64,000 nucleotides of DNA from Oryzomonas japonica (lineage in GTDB: Bacteria; Desulfobacterota; Desulfuromonadia; Geobacterales; Pseudopelobacteraceae): the NCBI RefSeq assembly GCF_008802365.1, contig NZ_VZQZ01000004.1:186001-250000 (forward strand). The letters run 5' to 3'. The notes beneath the pieces were generated by a model. That model saw nothing but the letters and a program-made list of their open reading frames with translations, was not told where the DNA came from and did not search any database. Positions within the stretch are counted from its first letter, which is position 1. Every line of letters begins with the position of its first letter. The translations under genes were made by a program, and so were the position numbers. Below, piece by piece: positions 35,279-44,207 of this stretch.

Positions 35279-36480
35279 AGACTGGCTGGCAAACAAGCAC
35301 CTTAGGTGATGTACTCGATGTCCTTCGTAACGGAGTCAACTGTAAACAAGATAAAAGTGGTATCGGAGAGAAAATTTCCCGCATAGAAAGTATATCTGGT
35401 GCATGGTTTGACATTGAGAAGGTCGGCTATGCCAACCTCAGTGAGCTAGATAAGCACCGGTATCGTTTAAAACGTGGCGACATCCTGTTTAGCCATATTA
35501 ACAGCCCTGCTCATGTAGGAAAAACAGCAATATTCGATTGTGATGAACCCGTGTATCATGGTGTGAACCTACTGCTTATGCGCCCCAAAGAGGTGGTCAC
35601 ATCTGACTATTTGAATCATGCACTGAAATATCTTTTCCAAAGTGGCTATTGGCACGGTGTATGTAAACAGTCAGTTAATCAGGCAAGCGTCAATCAGCAG
35701 GATATTTCAAAGGTTGAAATTAGTTTCCCGAAGTCGCTCCCAGAACAACACCGCATCGTCGGCATCCTCGATGAAGCGTTTGACGGCATCGCCACCGCAA
35801 AGGCCAACGCCGAAAAGAACCTCCAGAACGCGCGCGCGCTCTTTGAAAGTCACCTGCAAGCGGAATTTGCTGAGGCATGGCAAGTTGGCAAACTGGTAAC
35901 GCTTACAGATTTAGCAACTGACATCACAGACGGCGACCACATGCCTCCACCAAAAGCCCCAAGCGGTGTTCCATTCATTACTATTGGGAATATTATCAAG
36001 GATACTCGCACGATAGACTTTGCCAATACATTCATGGTGCCAAAGGAATACTACGATGGACTGAAGCCCAATAAAAAACCAAAGATAGGGGACGTTCTCT
36101 ACACTGTAACCGGATCATTCGGTATTCCAGTCCTGGTTTCCGATAGCCTCAATTTCTGTTTCCAGCGCCATATAGGACTGGTTCGCCCGAAGTCAGAGGT
36201 GGACAGCTCTTGGCTTTACTACCTACTGATGTCTCCACAGGTCTTTAAACAGGCAAACGATGGAGCGAACGGGGCTGCACAGAAAACGGTTTCCTTGAAG
36301 CTACTGCGAGGTTTTGAGGTGCCGAAAATATCTCTCACCCGTCAACTGTCAAGCGTTGCAAAGCTCGATGCTATTGCTGAAAACACCAAACGCCTCGAAT
36401 CCATTTACCAGCGGAAACTCGCCAAGCTGGAGGAGTTGAAGAAATCCCTGTTGCACCAGGCCTTCACCGGCCAGCTTTAG
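35275..36480 (+). CDS. hsdS: Type I restriction-modification specificity subunit
   Basis: 401 residues with two target-recognition domains (about 1-150 and 205-345). Each is followed by a conserved helical spacer: LPEQHRIVGILDEAFDGIAT, and near the C-terminus RLESIYQRKLAKLEELKKSL with HQAFTGQL. The spacer helices set the gap between the two half-sites of the bipartite DNA target, which cannot be read from sequence. The gene is visibly more AT-rich than its neighbours, usual for exchangeable hsdS genes. Coupled to hsdM by overlap. Confidence 0.93.
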   Translation: MKTGWQTSTLGDVLDVLRNGVNCKQDKSGIGEKISRIESISGAWFDIEKVGYANLSELDKHRYRLKRGDILFSHINSPAHVGKTAIFDCDEPVYHGVNLLLMRPKEVVTSDYLNHALKYLFQSGYWHGVCKQSVNQASVNQQDISKVEISFPKSLPEQHRIVGILDEAFDGIATAKANAEKNLQNARALFESHLQAEFAEAWQVGKLVTLTDLATDITDGDHMPPPKAPSGVPFITIGNIIKDTRTIDFANTFMVPKEYYDGLKPNKKPKIGDVLYTVTGSFGIPVLVSDSLNFCFQRHIGLVRPKSEVDSSWLYYLLMSPQVFKQANDGANGAAQKTVSLKLLRGFEVPKISLTRQLSSVAKLDAIAENTKRLESIYQRKLAKLEELKKSLLHQAFTGQL

Positions 36481-36489
36481 GAGCGTGGC

Positions 36490-38886
36490 ATGAACGAAGC
36501 CGAAACCAGAGCCGAGCATATCGACCCTGCCCTTAAAGCGGCTGGCTGGGGCGTGGTCGAGGGGAGCCGCATCCGGCGCGAGTACCCGATCACCCTTGGC
36601 CGCATTGAGGGCCACGGCAAGCGCGGTAAGGCGCTGACGGCCGACTATGTTCTGGAGTACCGCAACACCAAGCTGGCGGTTGTGGAAGCCAAGGCGTGGG
36701 ATAAGCCGCTGACAGAGGGTGTAGGACAGGCCAAGGACTATGCGGGCAAGCTGGCTGTCCGCTTCACCTATGCGACCAACGGGCAGGGCATCTACGGCAT
36801 CGACATGCAGACCGGCGCAGAGGGCGAGCTAGCGCAGTACCCGACGCCGGATGAACTGTGGAGCCGCACCTTTGCCACACAGAACGCATGGCGCGACCGC
36901 TTTGCCGCCATACCCTTCGAGGATCGCGGCGGCTACTTCCAGGGGCGCTACTATCAGGACATTGCCGTTGAAAGAGTGGTGGCGGCCATTGCCGACAACC
37001 AGCCGCGCATCCTGCTGACGCTTGCCACCGGCACGGGCAAGACCTTCATCGCCTTCCAGATCGCTTGGAAGCTGTTTCACAGTCGCTGGAACTTGACCGA
37101 CTGGAAAAGTGAAGGCGAACCGACCCGCCGACCGCGCATTCTATTCCTGGCCGACCGCAACATCCTGGCCGACCAAGCCTACAACGCTTTTTCCGCCTTC
37201 CCCGAAGACGCGCTGGTACGCATAGCGCCCGACTCCATCCGGCAGAAGGGCAGAGTGCCAACTAACGGCAGTATCTTCTTCACCATTTTCCAAACTTTTA
37301 TGAGCGGGCCGGGCGACACGCCCTACTTCGGCGACTACCCGCAGGACTTCTTCGACTTCATCGTCATCGACGAGTGCCATAGAGGTGGGGCCAACGACGA
37401 GAGCAACTGGCGCGACATCCTGGACTATTTCGCGCCCGCCGTGCAGCTCGGTCTGACCGCCACGCCCAAGCGCAAGGACAACGTGGACACCTACGCCTAT
37501 TTCGGTGAGCCGGTCTTCATCTACTCCCTCAAGGACGGCATCAATGACGGCTATCTCACACCGTTTCGGGTAAAGCAGATTTCCACCACCCTGGACGAGT
37601 ACATCTATACCCCCGACGACAAGGTGGTGGAAGGCGAGATCGAAGCCGGTAAGCTGTACGAGGAATCGGATTTCAACAAGATCATCGAGATCAAGGAGCG
37701 CGAGAAGAAGCGTGTCGAGATATTCATGGCGCAGATCGACCAGAGGGAGAAGACTTTGGTCTTCTGTGCCACTCAGGATCACGCCCTGGCGGTGCGCGAC
37801 CTCATCAACCAGATCAAGACCAGCAGCGACCCAAACTACTGCCAGCGGGTGACGGCCAACGACGGCGCGCTGGGCGAACAACACATGCGCGACTTTCAGG
37901 ACAACGAGAAGACCATCCCCACCATCCTGACCACCTCGCAGAAGCTCTCCACCGGCGTGGACGCGCGCAACATCCGCAACATCGTGCTGATGCGTCCGAT
38001 AAACTCCATGATCGAGTTCAAGCAGATCATCGGGCGCGGCACCCGCCTCTACGACGGCAAGGATTACTTCACTATCTATGACTTCGTAAAGGCGCACCAC
38101 CTCTTTAGCGACCCGGAGTGGGACGGCGAGCCGATAGAGCCGGAGGCGTGCCCCACGTGCGACTCTTACCCGTGCGTATGCGAGAAACAGCCCCCACAAC
38201 CCTGCCCAGTGTGCGGAGAGCGTCCCTGTGTTTGTGAAAAAACACCACCAGAGCCATGTGATAAATGCGGCCAGCGGCCATGTGTGTGCAAGAAAAGGGC
38301 GAAGGTGAAACTGGCCGACGGCAAGGAACGCACCATTCAGCACATGACGTTGACGAGTTTCTGGCATCCCGATGGTACACCCATGTCGGCACAGCAGTTC
38401 ATGGAAGCGCTCTTCGGCAAACTGCCCGAGTTCTTCAAGAACGAGGAAGAGCTGCGCGCGCTATGGAGCAGACCGGACACGCGCAGAAAACTGCTGGAAG
38501 GGTTGGCCGAGAAGGGGTTCGGTAGGGACCAACTGACCGAGATGCAGAAGATCATTGAGGCGGAGAAGAGCGACCTGTTCGACGTGCTCGCAAATGTCGC
38601 CTATGCCCTGTCGCCACTCACCCGCGAGGAGCGGGCAGCAAAGGCCAGGGTGATCATCACCCAGTACTTCACCACCAAACAGCAGGTATTCCTCGGTTTC
38701 GTTCTCTCCCATTACGTGAATATCGGCGTGGAGGAGTTGGACCAGTCAAAGCTGACGCCGCTCTTGAAGCTCAAGTATCACGACTCCATCGCCGATGCCG
38801 TGGCCGACCTGGGCAGGCCGGAGGACATTGGGAAAGTGTTTGCGGGTTTCCAGAGGTATCTGTATGAACGGCAGGCGGGGCCGTGA
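36490..38886 (+). CDS. hsdR: Type I restriction endonuclease subunit with triple cysteine-rich insert
   Basis: 798 residues. N-terminal nuclease with Asp52, Glu66 and Lys68 (ADYVLEY ... VVEAKAW, the PD-ExK pattern); SF2 translocase motor with Walker A LATGTGKTFIAFQ, DECHRGG box and motif VI region QIIGRGTRLYDGKDYF. At about 552-605 three near-identical units of the form CPxCxxxPCVCEK-x-PP insert before the C-terminal HsdM/S-docking part. This looks like a zinc-binding region, unusual for HsdR. It follows hsdS by 9 bases, with tRNA-Met about 65 bases beyond its stop. Confidence 0.95.
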   Translation: MNEAETRAEHIDPALKAAGWGVVEGSRIRREYPITLGRIEGHGKRGKALTADYVLEYRNTKLAVVEAKAWDKPLTEGVGQAKDYAGKLAVRFTYATNGQGIYGIDMQTGAEGELAQYPTPDELWSRTFATQNAWRDRFAAIPFEDRGGYFQGRYYQDIAVERVVAAIADNQPRILLTLATGTGKTFIAFQIAWKLFHSRWNLTDWKSEGEPTRRPRILFLADRNILADQAYNAFSAFPEDALVRIAPDSIRQKGRVPTNGSIFFTIFQTFMSGPGDTPYFGDYPQDFFDFIVIDECHRGGANDESNWRDILDYFAPAVQLGLTATPKRKDNVDTYAYFGEPVFIYSLKDGINDGYLTPFRVKQISTTLDEYIYTPDDKVVEGEIEAGKLYEESDFNKIIEIKEREKKRVEIFMAQIDQREKTLVFCATQDHALAVRDLINQIKTSSDPNYCQRVTANDGALGEQHMRDFQDNEKTIPTILTTSQKLSTGVDARNIRNIVLMRPINSMIEFKQIIGRGTRLYDGKDYFTIYDFVKAHHLFSDPEWDGEPIEPEACPTCDSYPCVCEKQPPQPCPVCGERPCVCEKTPPEPCDKCGQRPCVCKKRAKVKLADGKERTIQHMTLTSFWHPDGTPMSAQQFMEALFGKLPEFFKNEEELRALWSRPDTRRKLLEGLAEKGFGRDQLTEMQKIIEAEKSDLFDVLANVAYALSPLTREERAAKARVIITQYFTTKQQVFLGFVLSHYVNIGVEELDQSKLTPLLKLKYHDSIADAVADLGRPEDIGKVFAGFQRYLYERQAGP

Positions 38887-38903
38887 GATGAAAGACAGTT
38901 GGT

Positions 38904-38949
38904 AACGAAAAAGCCCGGCAGCTTTGACAGCTGACCGGGCTTTTTCGTT
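38904..38949. terminator. Bidirectional terminator between hsdR and tRNA-Met
   Basis: A 15-base perfect stem, AACGAAAAAGCCCGG / CCGGGCTTTTTCGTT, with an inner small hairpin CAGC...GCTG. Confidence 0.9.
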
Positions 38950-38952
38950 AAA

Positions 38953-39029
38953 TGGTGGCGGCGCAGGGACTTGAACCCCGGACATCACGGATATGAGCCG
39001 TGTGCTCTAACCAGCTGAGCTACGCCGCC
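38953..39029 (-). tRNA. tRNA-Met (CAT anticodon)
   Basis: 77 bases including encoded CCA. The acceptor stem GGCGGCG pairs with CGCCGCC (7 pairs), the D arm is AGCTCAGCTGGTTAGAGCA, the anticodon loop CTCATAT is closed by ACGG/CCGT, and the T arm has GTTCAAGTC. The first pair is G-C, so it is not an initiator. CAT could also be a lysidine-modified tRNA-Ile, but the overall sequence is closer to elongator tRNA-Met. Confidence 0.88.
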
Positions 39030-39104
39030 AAAATCATTGAGTAAGGTCTTACTTTTTAATTCATCTTCGCCATGGTTGTCAAGAAAAAATATGCCGGTCC
39101 CTGA

Positions 39105-41159
39105 TCATTTGCTCGCCATCAATCCTTCCAGGTTGAAACCGAAGTGGAAGGAGAAGTGACTTCCCGGCCGGTCGCCGATGGAAACGTTGACGCTCCAGCA
39201 CTTTTGACGGTATTCCACGCTGTAGACCGATTCGAGAAAACCGGGGCGGTCGAAGGAATAGCGGGTGGTATAGCCAAGGGTCCACGGGGTGAAAAACTTG
39301 GTGGCCAGCTTGCCCTCCAGGTATTCCACCTGATTGCGGGCCATGCGGTAGCTCAGGGCGGCGCTGTTCCCCTGCTTGTCGTCCAACTCCACCCCCGGCG
39401 CTGTGCTGGAGAAACGCTTGTCGTAGAGGTTGTAACGGGCGTCGATGGTGAACTTTGCCTGGGGATGCAGCCAGGTCTCCGATTGCAGGGTCAGGTCGGT
39501 CCAAGGGCGGTTGGCGTCCACCATGGTCAGCAGGTCGCGCCGCGTGCCCCCCGCGCTGTACCCCTGGGTCAACCTGATGAGGGAGATGTCGCGATAGGTG
39601 GTGGTGTCGCCCGTCTGGAATTTGCCCCCCAGAAAGCTGGTCACGGAGGCTGAGATGATGTTCTGCCCCACGAGGCGGTCGTTGTAGTCGTAGAAGGGGA
39701 GCCGGGACTGGTCGTGGTTCGGTGCGTAGGTGTAGGATATCTCCGGGGTGATCTCATGGCGCAGTTTTTTGAGGGATGTGCCGCCTATGTCATAGACCCG
39801 GCTGACGGATGTGGCGGCGCGGGCGCCGAGTTCGGGCAGCAGGTCGCCGTCGTTTTCCTTTGTGGTGCCGCCGGGGCTGTCCTGGGTGGTGTAGCCGCGC
39901 ACGTGCAGGCCGGCATAGGCCGAGGCGTTCAGGTAGCCGGGCAGGCCGGTCACGTAGGTGAGGCGCGGAAAGGCGGTCAGACGCTGGCCGGTGGGATCGA
40001 CCTCGCGGTACAGGTTGGCGACGCTGGAGTCCAGGTCGAAATAGACCGGAATCGAAGGAATCTGCTGGCGAACCCCGGCCAGGGAAACCTCCGGGAGCGT
40101 CTGGAGCGTATGGCTGTTGTCCGCGGCGTACAGGTCTTCGGCGAAGCGCAGGTAACCGGAGAGGGCATAATTCTGCCAGGTTTTCAGGGCGTTGACGACG
40201 GTGTCGTTGGACTGGCGGTTGTAGTCGCCGCTCTTTTCACCGAAATCCCCCTGGAAGCTCCGGTCACTGTCCAGGTTGATATCCGCCCGTACGTTCATGG
40301 TCGGGGAGAATATTTCCTTGTGGTTGAGGTTCATCTGGCCCCGCCAGCGATCCTTCAAAAGGTCGTAGATCAGGTAGCCCCCGAAACGCCCTTCGCTCCC
40401 CCTGTTCCAGATATAGCGGTAATCGACCCCGGTGCCGACGCCGCGCTTGGTTTCGAAATCCAGGTCCAGCACCAGATCCTGGCTGGGGGAGATGACCAGG
40501 TAGAGCGGGATGTCCAGTTGAGCGCCGCGATTGCTGGAGTAGCCCATGCGGGGAAAGAGGAGCCCCGTCTTGCGTTCCCGCACCACCGGAAACGCCATCC
40601 AGGGGAGGTAGAGCACCGGCACGTCCTTGATGTAGAAGGTCACCCCCCGGCCGATGGCGTATCCCAGCAGGTTGACCTTGAGGTGGTCAGCGCCGAATTT
40701 CCAGCTTGGATCGGGGAGGTCGCAGGTGGTCAGCTCGGTGGTGGTGAGTTCCACTTCGTTATCGTTGATCCGGGTGATCTTCTCGCCGACAAAGGTGACG
40801 TTGGATGTGGTGGAGTTGAGTGTGCCTTTTTCCAGTTCACCCCGGCCGGTGTCCATATCCAGCTTGATGGAGTTTCCCCGTAGGGTCTCGTCCCCCTTGA
40901 CGACGAGGACGTTGTCGGTGGCGTTCAGCACCCTGGTCTTGCGGTCGTAGGTCGCCTTGTCCGCGGTGAGGGTCATCCCCTGCCACCTGATGGTGACGTG
41001 GCCGGTGGCGGTGAACACCTCGTTGGCCGTGTCCTGGCTCATGCTGTCGGAGTTGATGGAGATGTTGCCTTCGGTCGGCATGGGGACCGCCCCAAGGGAC
41101 GGAGTCGCGGGGAGCACGACCAGGCAGATCAGCAGTATGAACAGGCGTGTGTGGGTCAC
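39105..41159 (-). CDS. lptD: LPS-assembly protein LptD
   Basis: 684 residues from a GTG at 41159, giving the signal peptide VTHTRLFILLICLVVLPATP; the longer frame to 41234 lies inside folC. An N-terminal OstA/LptA-like beta-jellyroll (NISINSDSMSQDTANEVFTA, GHVTIRWQGMTL) is followed by a large beta-barrel of alternating hydrophobic strands. LptD with LptE inserts lipopolysaccharide into the outer leaflet of the outer membrane. The start overlaps the folC stop by one base (TAGTG). It is the last gene of trpA-accD-folC-lptD. Confidence 0.9.
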   Translation of the reverse strand: MTHTRLFILLICLVVLPATPSLGAVPMPTEGNISINSDSMSQDTANEVFTATGHVTIRWQGMTLTADKATYDRKTRVLNATDNVLVVKGDETLRGNSIKLDMDTGRGELEKGTLNSTTSNVTFVGEKITRINDNEVELTTTELTTCDLPDPSWKFGADHLKVNLLGYAIGRGVTFYIKDVPVLYLPWMAFPVVRERKTGLLFPRMGYSSNRGAQLDIPLYLVISPSQDLVLDLDFETKRGVGTGVDYRYIWNRGSEGRFGGYLIYDLLKDRWRGQMNLNHKEIFSPTMNVRADINLDSDRSFQGDFGEKSGDYNRQSNDTVVNALKTWQNYALSGYLRFAEDLYAADNSHTLQTLPEVSLAGVRQQIPSIPVYFDLDSSVANLYREVDPTGQRLTAFPRLTYVTGLPGYLNASAYAGLHVRGYTTQDSPGGTTKENDGDLLPELGARAATSVSRVYDIGGTSLKKLRHEITPEISYTYAPNHDQSRLPFYDYNDRLVGQNIISASVTSFLGGKFQTGDTTTYRDISLIRLTQGYSAGGTRRDLLTMVDANRPWTDLTLQSETWLHPQAKFTIDARYNLYDKRFSSTAPGVELDDKQGNSAALSYRMARNQVEYLEGKLATKFFTPWTLGYTTRYSFDRPGFLESVYSVEYRQKCWSVNVSIGDRPGSHFSFHFGFNLEGLMASK

Positions 41160-42436
41160 TAGCCGCGTATCCCTTCGAAGTGTTGTCCGGCGAGCCACGC
41201 CTTGGTCTCGCCGACCGTGAACAGCGATCCGCACACCAGGATCAGGTCGTTCGCCCCCGCCTCGCGGCGGGCCGTTTCTATGCCGTTGCCGACGCTCCCG
41301 CAGACCGTGGCCCGGAAGCCGAGCCCGCCCAGAATGCCGGCCAGGGCGTCGGCATTCATCGCCCGCTCCACGGCGGGGGAGACGGTGTAGGCCTGGTGGA
41401 CCTTGCCCGCCAGGGGCGCGAATATGGCCGGGACATCCTTGTCGGACATGACGCCGGTGACCAGGAGCAGCCTCCGGTAGTGGTAATCGTCGAGCGCCTC
41501 GGCCAGGGCGGCGGCGCCGGCCGGGTTGTGGGCCCCATCCAGCAGCAGGGGGGGAGGGCCCGGGATCAGTTCCATGCGGCCGGGCCAGCGGGCGGCGCCG
41601 ATGCCTGTCGAGAGGGCATCCGTGGCGATGGTGATCCCGGCGGCGCCGAGCGCCTCGGCAGCGGCCAGGGCCAGGGAAGCGTTGTGCGATTGATAGCGCC
41701 CCGGAATGCCGGGGATCAGGTGGGACAGCTCCGTGCCGAGGCCGTAGTAGTCGAGGGAACCGTCGCCTCCCCAGGAGGCGCGAAAGTCATCCCCCTCGTG
41801 GATGAACCGGTTGCCTCCTCCGGCGCAGACCCGCCGGATCACCTCCAGGGCCTCGGACGGTTGGCGGGCGGCGACCACCGGGGTCCCCGGTTCGGCGATG
41901 GCGCTCTTTTCCGCGGCGATGTGGGCGAGGGTTGCCCCCAGATAATCGCAGTGGTCCAGGGCAATGGGGGTAATGACGGTCATCAGGGCGGGGATGACGG
42001 CGGTGGCGTCCGATCTCCCCCCCATGCCCGCCTCCATGACCGCCACCTCGGCCCGCTCTTCGGCAAAACAGAGGGCGGCCAGGGCGGTGACGATCTCGAA
42101 GAAGGTCGCCTCTGCCGGGGCCGCAGCCAGAACCGTGGCGAGGAGCGTTTCCAGGCGTTCCCGGGTGGGCTCCTCGCCGTTGATGCGGAAACGTTCGCTG
42201 AAGTTTACCAGATGGGGAGAGGTGAACAGGGCGGTGCGCAGTCCCGCCGCGCCGAGTATGGCGGCGAGAAAGGCCGAGGTGGAGCCTTTGCCGTTGGTGC
42301 CGACCACATGGATGCTGCGGAAGGAGCGCTCCGGGTGCCCCAGGCGCTCCAGAATGAGCCGGACCCGGTCCACGCCGGGACGAATGCCGAAGCGCCGCCG
42401 GGCGTAGAGTTTCTCAAGTATGCCGGCCAGGGACAT
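41159..42436 (-). CDS. folC: Dihydrofolate synthase / folylpolyglutamate synthase
   Basis: 425-residue Mur-ligase-family enzyme adding glutamate to dihydropteroate and to folates. P-loop VVGTNGKGSTSAFLA near residue 45; SPHLVNFSERFRING; EAGMGGRSDATAV; IALDHCDYLGAT; LDGAHNPAGAAAL in the C-terminal domain. accD lies one base upstream and lptD overlaps downstream. The accD-folC pair is conserved even in E. coli. Confidence 0.95.
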   Translation of the reverse strand: MSLAGILEKLYARRRFGIRPGVDRVRLILERLGHPERSFRSIHVVGTNGKGSTSAFLAAILGAAGLRTALFTSPHLVNFSERFRINGEEPTRERLETLLATVLAAAPAEATFFEIVTALAALCFAEERAEVAVMEAGMGGRSDATAVIPALMTVITPIALDHCDYLGATLAHIAAEKSAIAEPGTPVVAARQPSEALEVIRRVCAGGGNRFIHEGDDFRASWGGDGSLDYYGLGTELSHLIPGIPGRYQSHNASLALAAAEALGAAGITIATDALSTGIGAARWPGRMELIPGPPPLLLDGAHNPAGAAALAEALDDYHYRRLLLVTGVMSDKDVPAIFAPLAGKVHQAYTVSPAVERAMNADALAGILGGLGFRATVCGSVGNGIETARREAGANDLILVCGSLFTVGETKAWLAGQHFEGIRG

Positions 42437-42437
42437 C

Positions 42438-43292
42438 TCAGGCAGCGGAGTGGTGGAGCATTTTCAGGATCGAAGCCAGCTTGGGGCGCATCTCCATGCG
42501 GGGAATGATCGCATCCACCATGCCGTGGTCCAGCAGGTACTCGGCCCGCTGAAACCCTTCCGGCAGCTTCTGGCGGATGGTCTGCTCGATGACACGGGGC
42601 CCGGCAAAGCCGATCAGGGCCTTGGGCTCGGCGATATTCAGGTCCCCCAGCATGGCGAAGCTGGCGGTGACGCCGCCGGTGGTGGGATCGGTCAGGATGG
42701 AGATGAAGGGGATGCCCGCCTGTTTCAGTTTGGCCAGGGCGGCCGAGGTCTTGGCCATCTGCATGAGCGACAGGATGCTCTCCTGCATGCGCGCGCCACC
42801 CGAGGCGGAGATGATGAGCACCGGCTGGCGCTGTTTGAGGCCGCGCTCGATGGAGCGGGTGATCTTTTCCCCCACCACGCTCCCCATGCTTCCCCCCATG
42901 AAGGCGAAATCGAAGCAGGCTACCTGCACGCCGATTCCCTCGATGGCCCCCTCGACACAGATGACGGCATCTTTCGACCCCCCCTTGGCCAAGGCGGCAT
43001 CGATCCGCTCCTGATAGCTCTTGGCATCCTTGAAGTCGAGAAAGTCCACCGATTTCATGTCGGCGTCATACTCCTGCCAGGTTCCGTTGTCCAACAGGAT
43101 CTCCAGGCGCTTGCGGGCCGGGATGCGGTAGTGGTGGCCGCACTTGGGACAGACGTTGAGGTTGTTCTCGATCTCTTTGCCCAAAATGGTTTCCGAACAT
43201 CCCTGGCACTTGACCCACATTCCCTCGGGAACCTTGACCTTCCTTTCCGTGTGCTTTTCTATCCCTGCCTTATCCCGATTGAACCAGCTCAT
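42438..43292 (-). CDS. accD: Acetyl-CoA carboxylase carboxyltransferase subunit beta
   Basis: 284 residues from [19 protein letters not shown]. An N-terminal four-cysteine zinc ribbon (CQGC and CPKC) is followed by the crotonase-fold carboxyltransferase core with [33 protein letters not shown] and [17 protein letters not shown]. It pairs with AccA to make malonyl-CoA for fatty acid synthesis. Within the run trpA-accD-folC-lptD; the gap to trpA is 82 bases. Confidence 0.96.
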   Translation of the reverse strand: MSWFNRDKAGIEKHTERKVKVPEGMWVKCQGCSETILGKEIENNLNVCPKCGHHYRIPARKRLEILLDNGTWQEYDADMKSVDFLDFKDAKSYQERIDAALAKGGSKDAVICVEGAIEGIGVQVACFDFAFMGGSMGSVVGEKITRSIERGLKQRQPVLIISASGGARMQESILSLMQMAKTSAALAKLKQAGIPFISILTDPTTGGVTASFAMLGDLNIAEPKALIGFAGPRVIEQTIRQKLPEGFQRAEYLLDHGMVDAIIPRMEMRPKLASILKMLHHSAA

Positions 43293-43374
43293 AATAAACC
43301 TCGCGATCTGTTGAAAACGTACTGAAGTGAATGGGGGTGGTAGCAAAAATGCGGCGGCCTGTCAAGCGCACATC

Positions 43375-44178
43375 TCAGGCTGGGCCGGGAGAAATGGCCT
43401 TTTTCAGCTCGCCGACCAGCCGGCGCAGTTCGCTTTTCAGCTTGGCGCCGGAATGCTGCTCGAACAGCTTGACGATGGCGCTGCCGACGACGATGCCGTC
43501 GGCCATTGCCGCCACCTGGGCGGCCTGTTCCGGGGTGGAGATGCCGAACCCGGCCATGACCGGCAGGCGGATCTTTTTGCGCACCTTGGCCAGTTCGGTC
43601 GCCAGGGTGGCGGAGGTCTGCTGGCGCATGCCGGTGACCCCGGTGACGGTGACGTAATAGACGAAACCGCGCCCCAGCTTGTCCACGGTGGCGATACGCG
43701 ACTTGTCCGAGGTCGGGGTCAGGAGGAAGATGACGTTCAGCCCGCTCGGAGCGGCATGGCGGAGAAATTCGCCGGACTCCTCGGGGGGCATGTCCACCAA
43801 AAGAACGCCATCCACGCCCGCCTGCGCGGCGTCGCGGCAAAAACGCTCGTAGCCGTAGGCATGGATGGGGTTGAGATAGCCCATGAGGATGATCGGTATG
43901 TCCTGTGAGGTCCTCACCTTTGTTACGGTGGCGAGAATCCCCTCCAGGGTGGTGCCGGCCGCCAGGGCGCGTTCGGACGAGAGCTGAATGGTCGGCCCAT
44001 CGGCCATGGGGTCGGAAAAAGGAACCCCCAGTTCGATGATATCCGCGCCGGCATCCGCCAGCAGGTGGATCACCGCTTCGGTGGTGCCCAGGTCCGGGTC
44101 GCCGGCGGTGACGAAGGTCACCAGCGCTTTGTCGTTATGTTCGCCCAGTGTGGCGAGTCGTTGGGTAAGTCGGTCCAT
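43375..44178 (-). CDS. trpA: Tryptophan synthase alpha subunit
   Basis: 267 residues, normal length. Converts indole-3-glycerol phosphate to indole and glyceraldehyde 3-phosphate, and passes indole to TrpB. Catalytic Glu in [17 protein letters not shown], Asp in [14 protein letters not shown], phosphate loop in [13 protein letters not shown]. TrpB and the rest of the operon would lie upstream but a chemoreceptor gene is there instead (30 bases away), so the trp cluster is not intact here. Confidence 0.96.
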   Translation of the reverse strand: MDRLTQRLATLGEHNDKALVTFVTAGDPDLGTTEAVIHLLADAGADIIELGVPFSDPMADGPTIQLSSERALAAGTTLEGILATVTKVRTSQDIPIILMGYLNPIHAYGYERFCRDAAQAGVDGVLLVDMPPEESGEFLRHAAPSGLNVIFLLTPTSDKSRIATVDKLGRGFVYYVTVTGVTGMRQQTSATLATELAKVRKKIRLPVMAGFGISTPEQAAQVAAMADGIVVGSAIVKLFEQHSGAKLKSELRRLVGELKKAISPGPA

Positions 44179-44207
44179 GATGTTGCAGTCTCCGGGGTGG
44201 TATGCGG

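Noticed and set aside
33684-39029. hsd operon as an island with att repeats at tRNA-Met
   Set aside because: Searched by eye for the tRNA 3' end at the left border; found only an 8-base coincidence (TGAACCCC), and there is no integrase.
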